Shown: positions 48,676-61,386, counted from the first letter of the stretch. The stretch is DNA of 64,000 nt from Cherax quadricarinatus (GCF_038502225.1 NC_091301.1:17102196-17166195); one strand, 5' to 3'. Made by a program: numbers and translations. The notes: generated by a model not told the origin, from the letters alone.

Positions 48676-49679
48676 GTTTGCTTGAAGTACTGAAGTACAC
48701 ACGAGTTAACTTCATGATCCTTTCCCTCTTCTCCATCACTATGAAAGTGATAACCTCCAGCATCAAGCAGGACGTCCCAGGCCAGCGTAGTGCAACACAC
48801 AGGCAAGGAATGACCAACTGTGCCTAAGAATGGCTGAGATGATATACAAAAATGTGGTTATATACGATGTATGGCGAAAGCATGTTTACACCCTCACGGC
48901 GCCATGATACAATATTTTCTACCGAAACTACAGGATAAGTAAAGAAGAATGCCTGACGCAGAGCATCATTTGACATTAAATGTTGTGGTGGTTCCTGGCG
49001 GTCGGTAACTCCGCCACTTCTGATAATGCAGATACATATTCAACATCCAAATATATTTTAAACCATTTTCCTAATGAAATTTGTTTAGAGAAAACATTAA
49101 AACAAAGTTATTTGAATGGCTTTCCAATTAAACAATTTCCTCACACACCCATACACGCATTAGAGATTTGTAAAGACTGGAATTGATGACCAGCCTCTGC
49201 AGTAGAGAATTTAGAAGCCCTCTGCAGTGGAGAATTTAGAAACTATATAACCAAGATAAAAAGAAGAAGAAAACAGACAAGTAATACGAATCTTGGATGA
49301 AACAGAAGAAAGGGTATAATGAATACACAAATTCCCATAATAAAAGACATCAAAAATCAGAAAACTGACTGGGCGAAGTGGGATTCACACAGAGATCCAG
49401 AAACATAGAGATGAAAGATAATGAAAGCAGCAATAAAGAGCTTTATTAGTCAAGGTGTTAGAGACACCACACGGAAATGAAAACAGGACCAACCAGCGAG
49501 AAGGAATCTGATTTTCACCTTCAGATTTAGATGAAATTAAATATAAGAAGCCAGTGACCACACGGTTTTATGTTTTGACCATCTTGTTAATGAGAAGACG
49601 AAAGTAAATGAGACTGAGGAGATGAAATAAAGAGACATATACAGCGAAAGAAGAGTTTCTTAGGACGACTTTTCACGTA
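48676..49679. other. Anonymous DNA
   Basis: A short direct repeat CTCTGCAGTRGAGAATTTAG occurs twice at 49195-49240. No coding signal. Confidence 0.45.
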
Positions 49680-49813
49680 CTTGATGTTATCAAGTACAAG
49701 TACTTGATAAACATGAGTATTTATCAAGTACTTGATAAATATACACACGAGTATTTATCAAGTACTTGATAAATATACACACGAGTATTTATCAAGTACT
49801 TGATAAATATACA
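49680..49813. repeat. 34-bp minisatellite built on a 22-bp palindrome
   Basis: ATTTATCAAGT and its exact reverse complement ACTTGATAAAT form a perfect palindrome. With an ATACACACGAGT-like spacer it repeats three times at a 34-bp period (49719-49813), after a degenerate first part. Confidence 0.9.
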
Positions 49814-49984
49814 CATGTAAGTGAAACGTTTTACTAATAAAGGCAGGATAGTGCACATGATAATTAATCTGTCTTGAAGCCATCGAGACAAGAGACCAGT
49901 AAACCCAGATGATGATAACTAAGTCACATTTGCAATACCTGGATTTTTCACTTCAGTAGGAAGATATACTGGAGACAGGAAGTT

Positions 49985-50150
49985 GAGGTCTACCTGGAGA
50001 GTATTCCGGGGATCAACGACCCCGCGGCCCGGTCCATGACCAGGCCTCCTGGTGGATCAGGACCTGATCAACGAGACTGTTACTGCTGCCCGCACGTAGT
50101 ACAAAGTACGAACCATAGCCCGGCTGATCAGTTCCTCAGTCTTGAATGGT
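49985..50150 (-). mobile_element. LINE family II 3' end fragment
   Basis: GGATCAACGACCCCGCGGCC, TGACCAGGCCTCCTGGTGGA and CATAGCCCGGCTGATCAG correspond block by block to 56549-56700. Confidence 0.75.
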
Positions 50151-50229
50151 TCTCAGTCCCTTAACCTTGATTAATCAGACTATTTGTATAGGTATTGCTT
50201 ACCGTTTATATTAAGAAAGAAGAATGATA

Positions 50230-50300
50230 GCAGTTTACAGGCGGGGCTACGAGCCGTGACTCAACCCCTGCAAACACAACGAGGTAAGTACAAACAGGCG
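50230..50300 (+). mobile_element. LINE family I tail fragment
   Basis: GGCGGGGCTACGAGCCGTGA, CTCAACCCCTGCAAACACAA and CGAGGTAAGTACAAAC match the last 60 bp of the family I 3' UTR. Confidence 0.6.
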
Positions 50301-52740
50301 AAAACAAACACAGAAGATAAACTAAAATTATGTGAGTAAAAAACTTAATTGTACATGACAGTATTCATTATTAAATTCCTTTGTTAATTAAAATAATTTA
50401 AACTTAGCTAATTTTATGCTATCCAGAGCTAAAATAATTCTCACAAAATAGAGAGAACTTAAAATAATTAAATTTGTTTTATATTTATCAAATTATTCAG
50501 TACATATAAAAGATAATCATAATTATTCTTATTACAATTAAAACTACCACTACTATTACTCTTACTGTTACTACTGCTGTTAATAATAACAAAATTATGA
50601 TTATCATTATAATTACTATTATTATTAATAATGACTATCAATGCTTTTCATCAATATCATAGCACGTAACCAGGTGGTGGTGGACAGCTGGCTGGCAGCT
50701 GGCTGGCGCCGTCGCACTTCCCAGGATAACATAACAATGCGTTGGTCCTTGAAAGAATAATGAAATATTGCAAGGTGGCAATGTAATATTGCAGGGTGGC
50801 ACAGTAATATTGATTTGGACAATTCGTGTGTGTGTGTGTGTGTGTGTGTTATACCTCTTCTTACCTTATATCGTCCAGCACAAATTCCCAAAACATCGTT
50901 GGCAATACTGTTTTCTGCAAGACTTCACACTCTGTTTGGCAGTAATGCAATGAACTGGTAACACTGTAAGCTTCGCCTTTGTACCTGGCTGTAAATTTAC
51001 CAACTAAAGATTTGCTCGTCTGTGTGGCAACACTGCTATCCAGGCTTTTTTATTTTTTTGCTTATTCGTATATATGTTATGAACTAATAATTACATTTGG
51101 CTGGTAACAGTGCTAATCTGATTGGTAACATTGGTATCTAGTAATTCTCGCTCTTACATAGTAACTCTGCTAATCAGTGAAGCCAGAGTGGCAATGCTAG
51201 CAAACAATGACCTCTGTTCATTACTGGTAATACTGCCATCCAACGGTGTCCCCTCACGGCAGGAAATACATGTTGCAGCAGCTCCTGGCTGGCAACACTG
51301 GCCCAGCTGCAACATCTCTGCATTGTTTGCAAGACATGGTAGAAGTGCAGCTCTTTGGAAACTGTTCATAAAGATGGCTGCGCTCAGGGAAATCCTGCGA
51401 AATAAACTTTTGTTTCCATTTTCTCCCCGACAAAAAATAAATAGGCAAGAATTTCTCGGGAGGGAATTTTTGGGAGTGTGGACAATGAGAGGGAAGATTC
51501 AGGGGTAGAGTCCTGGTGGAGGTGCTGTGGGAGACGGCTGCACAAAGTTGGGCACATGGGATCGTAGCAGCAACAAGATGAACAGCATCCTAGCGTCGCC
51601 CTGTTCATATCCTGCCCAAGTCTCGTAGTTTCTGAGGCTAAATTGGGTTCGCAACCTGTTCCAGACTAGCAGTATCTAAATTTGCTAGGGTTTGTAACCT
51701 GTTCAAGGCTCGCAGTATCTTGAGGTTCATCCGAGCTCGTATAGTCTCCAAGTCTTACTATATACAAGGATCACTCTACTTCATATCCTTCCCATGACTC
51801 GTAATGTCGGCAGTGGGAACAATCAAGTTAAAAATCGTAGCGATTTTGGCTCCAACAATTTTGGATCGGTCCATGACAAGGCTGATAGACTAAGAGACTT
51901 AGCCATCTAGTGCCAAGATCGAAGGCCGAATTATTTTTCAATATTTGAAAGCATTACATTCTCATCCTTATGAATTCCAGGTGGCAGTGGCAGAATGAAA
52001 GAAAGTATTGACTAAGTTATTATACAACTTGGTGCAAAGTGAGTAGCATATGTACCTGTGGGAGCTGTTCTTTCCGAGCTACCAAACGATGAGTGGACAG
52101 CTTCGCAACTGATTTGGGCACCTGTGCCCGGCGTCAACGTACATACACCGAGAAGTGCTTTAGTAGTCAAAGTGATCTGGATTGTTATCTCAGTGATTGG
52201 AGACGTGAAAATGAGTTTAAATGTCGACAAGTGGAATGCAATGCATTTTCTTTTCTGGCTGGTATCAGTGTTATGAACTAATAACTACATTTGGATATAA
52301 ATTATCCGAAACATAAGGGACCTTGGAGAAATTGTAAGCAAATCATGAGTAATAATTGTAAGCAAATCATATGCAGTCATAAGCAAATGTACCAAATAAT
52401 GTCTATTTGCGAAAGTCAATGCAATGCTTTATTTCATTGCTTGAAATTTCGGGTACAAAACATATGAAACAGTACTGAGTCTCTGCTAACAACTTGGATG
52501 TATTGTCTAGTTTTGGTTTTCAGTAACAGTTGTAGACTACAAAGGGTACAGATAACTCAACTCGTATCTTCAGTAACACGCCATATATAGAAAGTCTACG
52601 AGATTTCGTTCAAATTTCTAAGTTAATGAATGATTATGATATTCCCAAACATGAAAACTATTTAATATACAAAGTAAGTCATTGACTAGAAACAGTATAA
52701 TGAAACTCTGAAGCAAGAGAGGTAACAAACATCGATAAAG
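50301..52740. other. Anonymous DNA with an interspersed decamer
   Basis: (ATT)-like AT-rich DNA lies at 50390-50640. A 24-bp unit (GCAGGGTGGCACAGTAATAT) is partly repeated three times at 50765-50815. GGYAAYACTG-like decamers recur from 50899 to 51300. Frames at 51122-51508 and 52058-52276 have no recognisable domain. Confidence 0.4.
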
Positions 52741-52785
52741 TTTTTTTTTTTTTTTTTGCACACCACAACTAAAAGCATACTTATA

Positions 52786-52900
52786 TCTCATGCAACCACC
52801 ACCGTATACCACAACCACCACCTTATACCACAACCACCACACACCACCAATACACTCCATCACATATGACCACCACACTCCGCATCACCTCACACTACCA
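52786..52900. repeat. (ACC)n-rich tract
   Basis: Imperfect CACAACCACCACCTTATAC-type units. Confidence 0.7.
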
Positions 52901-52911
52901 CAAGTCAGGCC

Positions 52912-53362
52912 CGTCTTCCAGTATGCAGCACCAGCATGGAACCTACTACTCTTAAGAAAGCATGTTAAGAAACTGGAGAAAGTGAAGAAGTATGCAACGA
53001 GACTAATTCCAGAACTAAAAGATATGAGCTAAGGGGAAAAGCTAAGGAAATTAAGTCTAACGACAGTGGAGGACAAAGGAACTAGGAGAGACATGACAAC
53101 AATATACAAAATGCTCAGATAAATTGATAGGGTAGACAGGAATAGGTTCATGAGGGCACAACTGGATGTTGAAAATACATATGAGCCACAGGGATGTTAA
53201 AAATATTTCTTCGGTGTTAATCTTGCTGGAAAGTGAAATGGCCTTGACAAAGTGGTCGTATAGACAGACTACATACACAGTTTTAAGCGCAGGTATAATA
53301 GGGCCCAAGAAGTTATAAGTCAGTGAATCTGGCAAGTGCTGACCCCAGCAACCACACAGGTG
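52912..53362 (+). mobile_element. LINE family I copy F, diverged 3' end
   Basis: VRPVFQYAAPAWNLLLLRKH, VKKLEKVKKYATRLIPELKD and downstream equivalents of the ORF2 C terminus with several stops. It ends at CACACAGGTGAGTCATCACC instead of the usual GGTGAGTAC(AC)n. Confidence 0.75.
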
Positions 53363-53660
53363 AGTCATCACCTCTGCACACCACAACTACACACCACTAC
53401 CACACTCACTACAATCGCGTGCTCTACCATCCTCAAATACAATCACCGGACACAATTTTCCCAACACAGCACCGCCACACACCAGCACCAAGAATCACAA
53501 AAGCTTCCAGCTCGAGTCTTTAGTGAGCGCTGAGGCAGGGACTCAGCTTGGCAGATTGACTCCAGATCTAGTTTGTCGTTTCCAATAACAAGAGTACAAG
53601 AACTCCACTACACCGGATGAGTTCCTTGTACCATTTCCACACATCTTCCTCCACGCTCAT

Positions 53661-53693
<33 letters not shown>
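53661..53693. repeat. (TC)n microsatellite
   Basis: About 33 bp of TC. Confidence 0.9.
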
Positions 53694-53698
<5 letters not shown>

Positions 53699-53714
53699 AA
53701 TTCACGACAGAGTA

Positions 53715-54880
53715 AAATAGGCGGCACAGGAGAGGGATGGGTTGACTGCATATCCTTGGACTTTTAGGAGGAATTTAACACTGTTCTGCACAGGAGATCT
53801 GACTCAAAACTATAACTAAATGAGCAGACGGAGATAACAAGGACGGCATTACAGTGACGAGATATGGGTAGGTAAAGGCATGAGATACCTTGGGTGAAAA
53901 CGTCGTCGGTAAAGGTTTCATTTGATTGCATTTATGTCTTGGCCAAGTACAACAGGCGAAATTACACAAGAGTTTATCGGACTCATACTGCTTCTCGTGT
54001 AAGTTCACATCATGCCAAAAAGAGGGAGAATCTCAGTTACCATTATTTTCAAGTGATGTAAATTAATGAGAATAAAATTCAGGAGAGTCAAGAGAGGACT
54101 GCAAGTCTTGGACTTACAGCAGGATTAGTAAGACAGGTGATTAATGAAATTCATCCACAGCAAATGTATGGATTTGAAAACACTGGAAGGGGAAAGAAGA
54201 CGAAAAGCTGAGAACAAGCTCGGGATAGATGCAAACTTGGGTGAACGAGGACCTAGCGATACTCTAGTACCGACACTATCACTAGAAACTCACATCAGCC
54301 GAGTAACTTTTGCAGTTGATGCCCGTTTGGTCAGTCTAAAACGAACCTTCACGAATTTCAACACAGAGAAAAAAAACTGTCTCTGTATACGAGAATACGA
54401 ATAAGTAGCACTAGCATAGAACCCGTAAGTTATAAAGTATATAAGAATACTAGAGAAAGTGCGGAGGTTTTAGAAACAATTTGAAATGAATTATATGGAG
54501 ATGAGAGTGCTTAACTTGATGACATTAGAGGACAAGGAAAAGCATCGGGAGAAATGACGAGGTACAGAATTCTTAGAATACACAAATAACCCGGACGTAG
54601 GAGTGAGCAGCTTAGGACGACGTTTGGGTCCGACTTGGACCATTTTCAAGTCACAAGTTGTCATAAGCTTCTCTCTGTGTGCGGATTATTTGTGCACAGG
54701 GAAAGACTGTCTTAGAGGCGGAAAACAGGTACACCAGGAAATAGTTGGAAGTTTAACACACACATGTCAGAAAATATTACTTTAGTTTCAGGGTCGTTAG
54801 GAAGTTGAATGTTTTGGACGAAGTTGTGGATACACTTTCAATTCGCACTTTCAAAAAAAGTGATGTGATAGGACCATATT
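53715..54880 (+). pseudogene. LINE family I copy G, heavily decayed ORF2
   Basis: EGWVDCISLDF then EEFNTVLHR (53735-53790) corresponds to motif A of copy B. SLETHISRVTFAVDARLVSL and KRTFTNFNTE (54280-54368) correspond to the segment between motif E and the C terminus. ILEKVRRF-, LTLEDK- and FKVVRKLNVLDE-type scraps follow to about 54880. FADD was not found; sequence between 53860 and 54110 is unrelated or unrecognisable. A foldback element interrupts it. Confidence 0.6.
54578..54697. mobile_element. Foldback element, copy 4, inserted in LINE copy G
   Basis: ATACACAAATAACCCGGACG on the left, GGGTCCGACTTGGACCATTT in the centre and GTGTGCGGATTATTTGTGCA on the right. One half of the centre is deleted. 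Confidence 0.82.
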
Positions 54881-55224
54881 ATAAGTATAGGCTGAGGGTA
54901 GTGAGCAACCCTCAGCCTGATCAAATCTGCATAAACAACTATCACTTTTCAAAGTGATTCTAACCCGTTTCAAGTCTAATTCATTTTAGTGCTTTTTCCT
55001 TCATAAAATTTCCTCCCTTAATCCCTTTCCTTTCGTAAATTTTTCCCTTTTCGTCCCTACGCCCATCCCATAATTTCTTCTTCTCTTCTTCTCTTTCATC
55101 CTCACCTTTCTCTCCCTCCTCTAAGTCTCGCGAAAAGGGAGAAAGGGTAAGTAGCAAGGAGATTTTCCCTAGGAAAGTGTCTGACTCACGAATAGGTGAC
55201 TGAGGATTGAGTCTACACTACTTA
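54881..55224. other. Anonymous DNA
   Basis: Pyrimidine-rich around 55000-55110; no coding or RNA signal. Confidence 0.45.
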
Positions 55225-55266
55225 TTGTGCGGGATGACCCACACGGGTCCAGCGCTTTACATGAAG

Positions 55267-55345
<79 letters not shown>
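55225..55345 (+). mobile_element. Retroposon 3' end with (AAT)n tail
   Basis: GCGGGATGACCCACACGGGT and CCAGCGCTTTACATGAAGTA run straight into (TAA)26. The arrangement (AGCGCTT block, then AT-rich simple tail) parallels the SINE family but the sequence differs, so it may be a sister family. Confidence 0.5.
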
Positions 55346-55610
55346 CTTCACTCTCCTTACCTTCTACAGCTCCTTCCAGCTGTCTCTCTCCCTCCCACCT
55401 CGCTGTCTAATGTTCAGAGGTTATAACATGAACAACGAGCGTGTGTGGTTAGTGCTGTTGGCTGCCCCACCAGGCAAGTCTTCTCTCTGTAATTCACTGC
55501 TGTCAGCTGATTAAAAACATTCATCTTTCTCTGGAAAAAACTATTTGCCGTGTCTGCACTATTGCCACCAACATGGAAGCGGTGGTTTGTAGTTTGTTGT
55601 TGTTGATGTA

Positions 55611-56227
55611 TTCACCTAGTTGTACTCACCTAGTTGAGGTTGCGGGGGTCGAGTCCGAGCTCCTGGCCCCGCCTCTTCACTGATCGCTACTAGGTCACTC
55701 TCTCTGAGCCATGAGCTTTATTATACCTCTGCTTAAAGCTATGTATGGATCCTGCCTCCGCTACATCGCTTCCCAAACTATTCCACTTACTGACTACTCT
55801 GTGGCTGAAGAAATACTTCCTAACATCCCTGTGATTCATCTGTGTCTTCAGCTTCCAACTGTGTCCCCTTGTTACTGTGTCCAATCTCTGGAACATCCTG
55901 TCTTTGTCCACCTTGTCAATTCCTCTCAATATTTTGTATGTCGTTATCATGTCCCCCTATCTCTCCTGTCCTCCAGTGTCGTCAGGTTGATTTCCCTTAA
56001 CCTCTCCTCGTAGGACATACCTCTTAGCTCTGGGACTAGTCTTGTTGCAAACCTTTGCACTTTCTCTAGTTTCTTCACGTGCTTGGCTAGGTGTGGGTTC
56101 CAAACTGGTGCCGCATACTCCAATATGGGCCTAACGTACACGGTGTACAGGGTCCTGAATGATTCCTTATTAAGATGTCGGAATGCTGTTCTGAGGTTTG
56201 CTAGGCGCCCATATGCTGCAGCAGTTA

Positions 56228-56233
<6 letters not shown>
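55611..56233 (-). mobile_element. LINE family I copy D, 3' end
   Basis: The minus strand encodes ITAAAYGRLANLRTAFRHLN, VRPILEYAAPVWNPHLAKHV, GMSYEERLREINLTTLEDRR, then after a frameshift MITTYKILRGIDKVDKDRMF and [20 protein letters not shown], stopping near 55690. The 3' UTR ends with a doubled AACTAGGTGAGTAC-type 14-mer, as in copy B. The 5' truncation point directly abuts a (CA)n tract. Confidence 0.9.

Positions 56234-56279
<46 letters not shown>
56232..56279. repeat. (GT)n microsatellite
   Basis: About 48 bp of pure GT, forming the 5' edge of LINE copy D. Confidence 0.95.
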
Positions 56280-56280
<1 letters not shown>

Positions 56281-56548
56281 ATGTTCAGCCGGTTCATAAA
56301 TGACTTTCATCTTAGTATTTACAACCTCAGCGGGTAGGTCGTTTAGTTCTGCTATAATTCTGTTTGCAAATATCCCTTACATACGTTCACGTTGCCTTCC
56401 CTGCTACGAAGTTTAATTTTGCTCTTTCACTTTGCACTTGAAATAATTCCTCGCGTTGGAGTGCATCAAAATCACTCGATATCCTTAAGGTTTATTCGAG
56501 CTCTCGTGGTCACCGTTTCCAAAGTTTGAAATATTGAGTAATTACCTG

Positions 56549-57060
56549 GAGGGTACCTGGAGGTTGTTCAGGGGATCAACGCCCCCGCGGCCCGGTGCAT
56601 GACCAGGCCTAACGGTGGATCAGGGCCTGATCAACCAGGCTGTTAGTGCTGGCCGCTCGCAGTCCAACGTACGAGCCACAGCCCGGTTGATCCCGCACTG
56701 ACTTTAGGTATCTGTCCAGCTCTCTTTTGATGGCAGCCAGGGGTTTATTGGTAATTCCCCTAATGTTTGATGGGAGGCTGTTGAACAGTCCTGGGCCCCG
56801 GACACTTTTGGTGTTTTCTCTTAGTGTACCAATGGCGCCCCTACTTTTAATTGGGGGTATTTTGCATCGCCTGCCCAGTCTTTTACTTTCGTAGGGAGTG
56901 ATTTCTGTGTGCAGATTCGGGACCATTCCTTCCAGGATTTTCCAAGTGTAGATTATGATATGTCTCTCTTTGAGTCATTCTTCCCATGATTTGTTTCTCA
57001 GTGATGCTACAACATTGGCTGCCCTTCTCTGTACCCTCTCCAGTGTATCTTCATTTTTCT
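56549..57060 (-). mobile_element. LINE family II, ORF2 C terminus and 3' UTR
   Basis: The minus strand reads DTLERVQRRAANVVASLR, then a stop, then IIYTWKILEGMVPNLHTEIT, RGAIGTLRENTKSVRGPGLF, NSLPSNIRGITNKPLAAIKR and ELDRYLKSVRDQPGC (56609-57050). This is the usual carboxy-terminal region of Jockey/CR1/L2-type LINE ORF2 (LE-VQRR, then FNSLP). The 3' UTR contains GATCAGGCCCTGATCCACCG and CCGGGCCGCGGGGGCGTTGA and ends in short CTCCAGGTA repeats. Four other fragments of this family occur in the window. Confidence 0.75.
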
Positions 57061-57176
57061 ATGTAATGTTCTAGATGCTAACAAATTAATTTTTAAGAGT
57101 CAATACTGCTCATGTTTTCTTCTCAAAATTTCTAGTTATGAAACCGATTATTCTGTTGACTTTGTTGCTCGGAGAC

Positions 57177-57177
<1 letters not shown>

Positions 57178-57221
<44 letters not shown>
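57178..57221. repeat. (GA)n microsatellite
   Basis: About 44 bp of GA. Confidence 0.95.
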
Positions 57222-57224
<3 letters not shown>

Positions 57225-57374
57225 GGGGGAGGGTTCAAGTACCTGATGAAGAAACATGGGGTTCTGTACCCAGGAGCCGAGGTGGTTGGGTCTGTCTTGC
57301 CAGAAAGATGGAGAGAGGGAAGGAAAGATAAATGGAGGAAGAGTGCATGGGGGCAGAAAAGTGACATCTTGGTA

Positions 57375-57473
57375 GAAGAAGAAGAAGAAGAAGAAGAAGA
57401 AGAAGAAGAAGAAGAAGAAGAAGAAGAAGAAGAAGAAGAAGAAGAAGAAGAAGAAGAAGAAGAAGAAGAATAT
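57375..57473. repeat. (GAA)n microsatellite
   Basis: About 33 trinucleotides, uninterrupted. A long purine-only strand. Confidence 0.97.
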
Positions 57474-58800
57474 TAAGAATCAAGATAAAGAACAAGAACC
57501 ATTACTGCCTATGATGAAGAGGGTAACAGTCTACAGCGCCAGTGACACCCACAAGAGCACTGGCACGAATACCCAAAATCCCAGGAAGAAAAATCTTGGA
57601 CGATTGGGTATTGGCTGGAGGCCGAAGCCTTCCCAGATGACAGCACTCACCCAAATTGCAAGAATCCTGAGACGGGTCTTAGATTTCCAGGACTGTGGAA
57701 TACGATGTGATATCAGGGATGAATATTTTGGAATACATAATGTGTACGGCGGCAGAAACATAATGATAACATTGATGGTGATGATTATGATTAAGATATA
57801 TTGATTGTGAAAGTGAAATAATATTAACAGAAGCATTGATTAAAGATCATCATCAATCCATTAACAACTTGCAGCAGCATGTAATATTCATCAATAATAA
57901 GTGTGGAAAATACCCAACAATATCGGAAACATTGCAAATGAATAACTAGATGATACATAGGTCAGCCATGGACCATTATCATGCTTCGAGAAAAACAAAA
58001 GGCGAGAAAGTCAGACGTCATGCAAATGCAGTGAGAGGTTAGGTGTGGCAGCCAAGGTCAAGTTAATTAGTCTGGCGTTCTCTAGGAGAGGCAAACATCT
58101 AGAGAGAAAATCCTGGAGTGATTCATGTTAGGATATGATATGTGCAAGTGTCGACTCAAGAAGACAGAGCTTGTGAAGGTTATGGAAAGAAGACCAACTA
58201 ATGGATTGTTATGGTCTCTAACACAGCAAAAAGTGTTTGTTAGCATTAGCAAGAGGAACATGTCTTTTGTGATAATTAAATCTATTAGAAAGGAAACGGC
58301 AAGATTCCCAGTATACAGAGGAGAGGAAGAGAAGCAAAATATAGCAAACACCTAAATTAACATGACCTTCCTCCGAATTTCATAAACTCTGCCTTTACTC
58401 GTGCTGAAAAGGACTTACTTCAACCCTCTTCACGTGTTAATACTCCCGCAGTTTTCTTTTATTATATATATAATTTACGGAATTTGATAGCACTGTACTG
58501 ATTCTAAAAGTGAATAACACAAAACTTGTACACTAATAATTTGGTTCATACCTCTCCTCCCAGTGATATTCTGAGTGTTTAATCTATAATATAGATTCTA
58601 TATCCTGCTCTTATTTCTTGTTTGACCGATTTAACAAACACAAAGGAAGTGTTTGTATTACTGATATTTACAATACTCTTTTCTGTCGTATTAGATATTG
58701 CAGGTATTCCATAAACTGTTCTTCTATCAAAGTTATCTATTAGTTTTCAAGCCTTTACATACCCAGTTTTATTGATGCTTATGCACACCAGGTCATACAC
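57474..58800. other. Anonymous DNA
   Basis: Small frames at 57511-57804 and 58082-58355 have no recognisable domain. Confidence 0.45.
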
Positions 58801-58804
58801 GAGT

Positions 58805-58890
58805 TTTAAAGTAAAAACATGTATTCAACACTTAGGCCATTTATTTTAGGAAACATTTCGCCCACTAGACTCCTTTCAATCCTATAAAAG
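58805..58890 (-). mobile_element. Penelope-type terminal repeat fragment, hammerhead-like
   Basis: The minus strand reads ATTGAAAGGAGTCTAGTGGG then CGAAATGTTTCCTAAAATAA and GGCCTAAGTGTTGAATACAT. The block order is as in the 5.8-kb unit, with the core boxes mutated. Confidence 0.45.
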
Positions 58891-60480
58891 GCACGAGGAG
58901 ACAATATATAATCGATTGAGGTAAGGGACACTGGGTGGGGTCAGGTCCATTGAGGTCAGAGGTGCCAGTGCATACATCACCTTGATTGCAGTGGTTTGGT
59001 GGGGTAGTATGACCTTAGCGAGTGCTCCTAACATATTGAATCTCTCACAGTTCTGAGCCACCGTGTCTGATACCGTGATCGCATCTGCTTCGCGGCAACA
59101 CCACTTCTTCAAGATGTTTTCTATGAATACTAGTTTGATTATCAGGTGTCCTTGTATGCTTCGGTGTATCACGTCTGCGATATACAGGTTGTCTTGTACG
59201 AACATTTGTGCTTCCATAAATACCGGTTCAGTCTTGCTCCTGGCTATCTTATTCGCATCCCTCTCACCAGATAACAAACTCCTGTTCGTCTTTCGATCGT
59301 CCCGGCTGGCCTCTTCCTAACTAATATTTAATGATGAATAACAAGCTGTGTCCACATTCAATTTGGAATTAACGAATTCATTAATAATATTAATAACTAC
59401 CTTACCAACTTAACATACTTAACCAAAACCTTCCAAGTGTGGCCGTCTCGAAGCAGCGAGCACGTTTCTTGCCATCATATAAAAAGTAGACAGAATACTG
59501 AAGGAACGTGGACATCTAGGAAATATGGACATATTCCTCTTTGAAGAACTATGGGCTGCAAATCCCATATGCTCTGAAAAAGAACCCGGTATCAACGTCT
59601 CTCTCAGCGCTTGTATCGCGATGTAGGTAAGAGAGCAGAAGGTTGTGCTCTTTGGTTGGTCTCCTGTGCGCTCCGAGGTTGAGCCTGGTTCTGCCTCTGC
59701 CTTGAAAGACTTCCAAGAACCGGAGGCGATTCCTCTCCTCCTCGAGTGTGAAATGTATGGAAGTTCCACATTACTAAGTTTGGTCATTACCCTCATCATC
59801 AACCTCATCGTCATCATCATCATCAAAAGCATATTTTCTGATTAATGCCTTCTGTGCCTTGCCCACGTAATTCTTCCCTGAAATATTGTCTGGTGATTTT
59901 ATAGTTAAAATGTTAATAATTGCGCGATATTAACAATGGATCTTTAAAGCAGTTGCAAGGCACAAAAGGCAGAATGTTAATTAATGGCGCTAAATAAGCT
60001 TTCGGTTATTAATTAATGACACGGTATTATTTTTTGTATTTGATAACGTGACATTCTGGCGTAAAATAATTATTCAGGCAATATTAGCAATAAAAGTCTA
60101 ATTAAACTTGATACACTAGTTGGTATATATATAATTAATATTAATAATAATGATAATATTATATTACAATAATAATCATAATATTATTATAGTTGTTGTT
60201 ATGGACATGTTATTACATATTATCTTTATCTTGTGAAGTTTTTATTTTGGTTTCTGAGAGTTTTTTTTTTTTTTTTGAAGCGGTCAATATGGCTGAAGGG
60301 CGCGTTGTGATTGCGCTTTGAGGATCCGGGATTAATGCTTCACTAACGATTATAAAACATCACTTTAAAATCTCTGTGTCTTACACCTGATTTCATTATG
60401 TGATGTCTTAGGTTTCAACGGCAGAGCTAGCAAGATGTAATTTTAATCACTGGCCCTAAGGATATATTTTAACAGTGAGA
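58891..60480. other. Anonymous DNA
   Basis: Minus frames at 58882-59277 (131 codons) and 59419-59832 (137 codons) are the longest non-repeat frames nearby but show no recognisable domain. AT-rich microsatellite-like sequence lies at 60125-60195. Confidence 0.4.
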
Positions 60481-60514
60481 GCTAATCCTGATTTTCATAG
60501 AAGTATGAGTCCAG

Positions 60515-60840
60515 TGAGGATACCTGGAGTATACCTGGAGAGGGTTTCGGGGGTCAACGCCCCTGCGGCTTGGTCTGAGACCAGGCCTCTTGGTGGATCA
60601 GGATCAAGGATATTACAGCTGGCCGGTTGGTCAGGTACTGACTATATGTGTCTGTCCAGTGCCATCTTGAAGTCAGACAGGCGTCTATTGATAATCTCCC
60701 TTATATATGCTGGGAGGCAGTTGAACAGTCCTGGGCCCCCCTGACACTTATTGTGTTGTTTCTAAGTGTACTCGTGGCGCCCCTGCATCTCCTACCGAAT
60801 CTTTTGCTTTCATAGGGAGTGATTCTCGTGTGCAAGTTTG
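60515..60840 (-). mobile_element. LINE family II, 3' end
   Basis: GTCAACGCCCCTGCGGCTTG, GACCAGGCCTCTTGGTGGAT, GTTGAACAGTCCTGGGCCCC and GTGGCGCCCCTGCATCTCC correspond in order to 56560-56890. On the minus strand the coding part includes GLFNCLP-type sequence. A small deletion removes the GCTCGTACGT block. Confidence 0.75.
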
Positions 60841-61312
60841 GTACTAAAAGACACTAAATGTAATTAATCACTTTAGACATGTTTAATGGAAACCTTAATC
60901 ACCCAACCTTGTAAATACGGAAAGTATAAGCGTATATAGTCGGGTAAACCCCTAAAGTGAACACATGTGTTTTCACCCAACTCCTCAATCTATGTGGAAG
61001 GTTTTAAAGTAGATCTTCCAAGAGTACTGGTTGTATGGAGGTACGGGAGGCTGAGGTTGTGTGATAAGGGGGATAATCACTGGGATTCCGTAGCGATCGA
61101 AATACATTCTGCTTTAGGTCTTACTAACCTTTTCCGCTCACTATCGAAATTTTTATCACGGGTTTAGCGCTGTTTGTTATTGCTATCATTAACAGAGAAG
61201 GGTATTCGAGAAAAAGGCTTGTTGATGTGCTGGAATCCAGCCAGATTCCAGGAGGAAAAGATTTACTAGTACCAGTGAACTGGTTACGATCTGGCTTTCA
61301 AGAGGAACATAC
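60841..61312. other. Anonymous DNA
   Basis: No recognisable feature. Confidence 0.5.
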
Positions 61313-61316
61313 ACAG

Positions 61317-61386
<70 letters not shown>
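61313..61386. repeat. (CA)n microsatellite
   Basis: About 70 bp of AC. Confidence 0.95.

Noticed and set aside
58882..59832. Two minus-strand frames of 131 and 137 codons as host genes
   Set aside because: No domain, no start context and no splice-consistent partners; the first overlaps a Penelope-type repeat at its 3' end.
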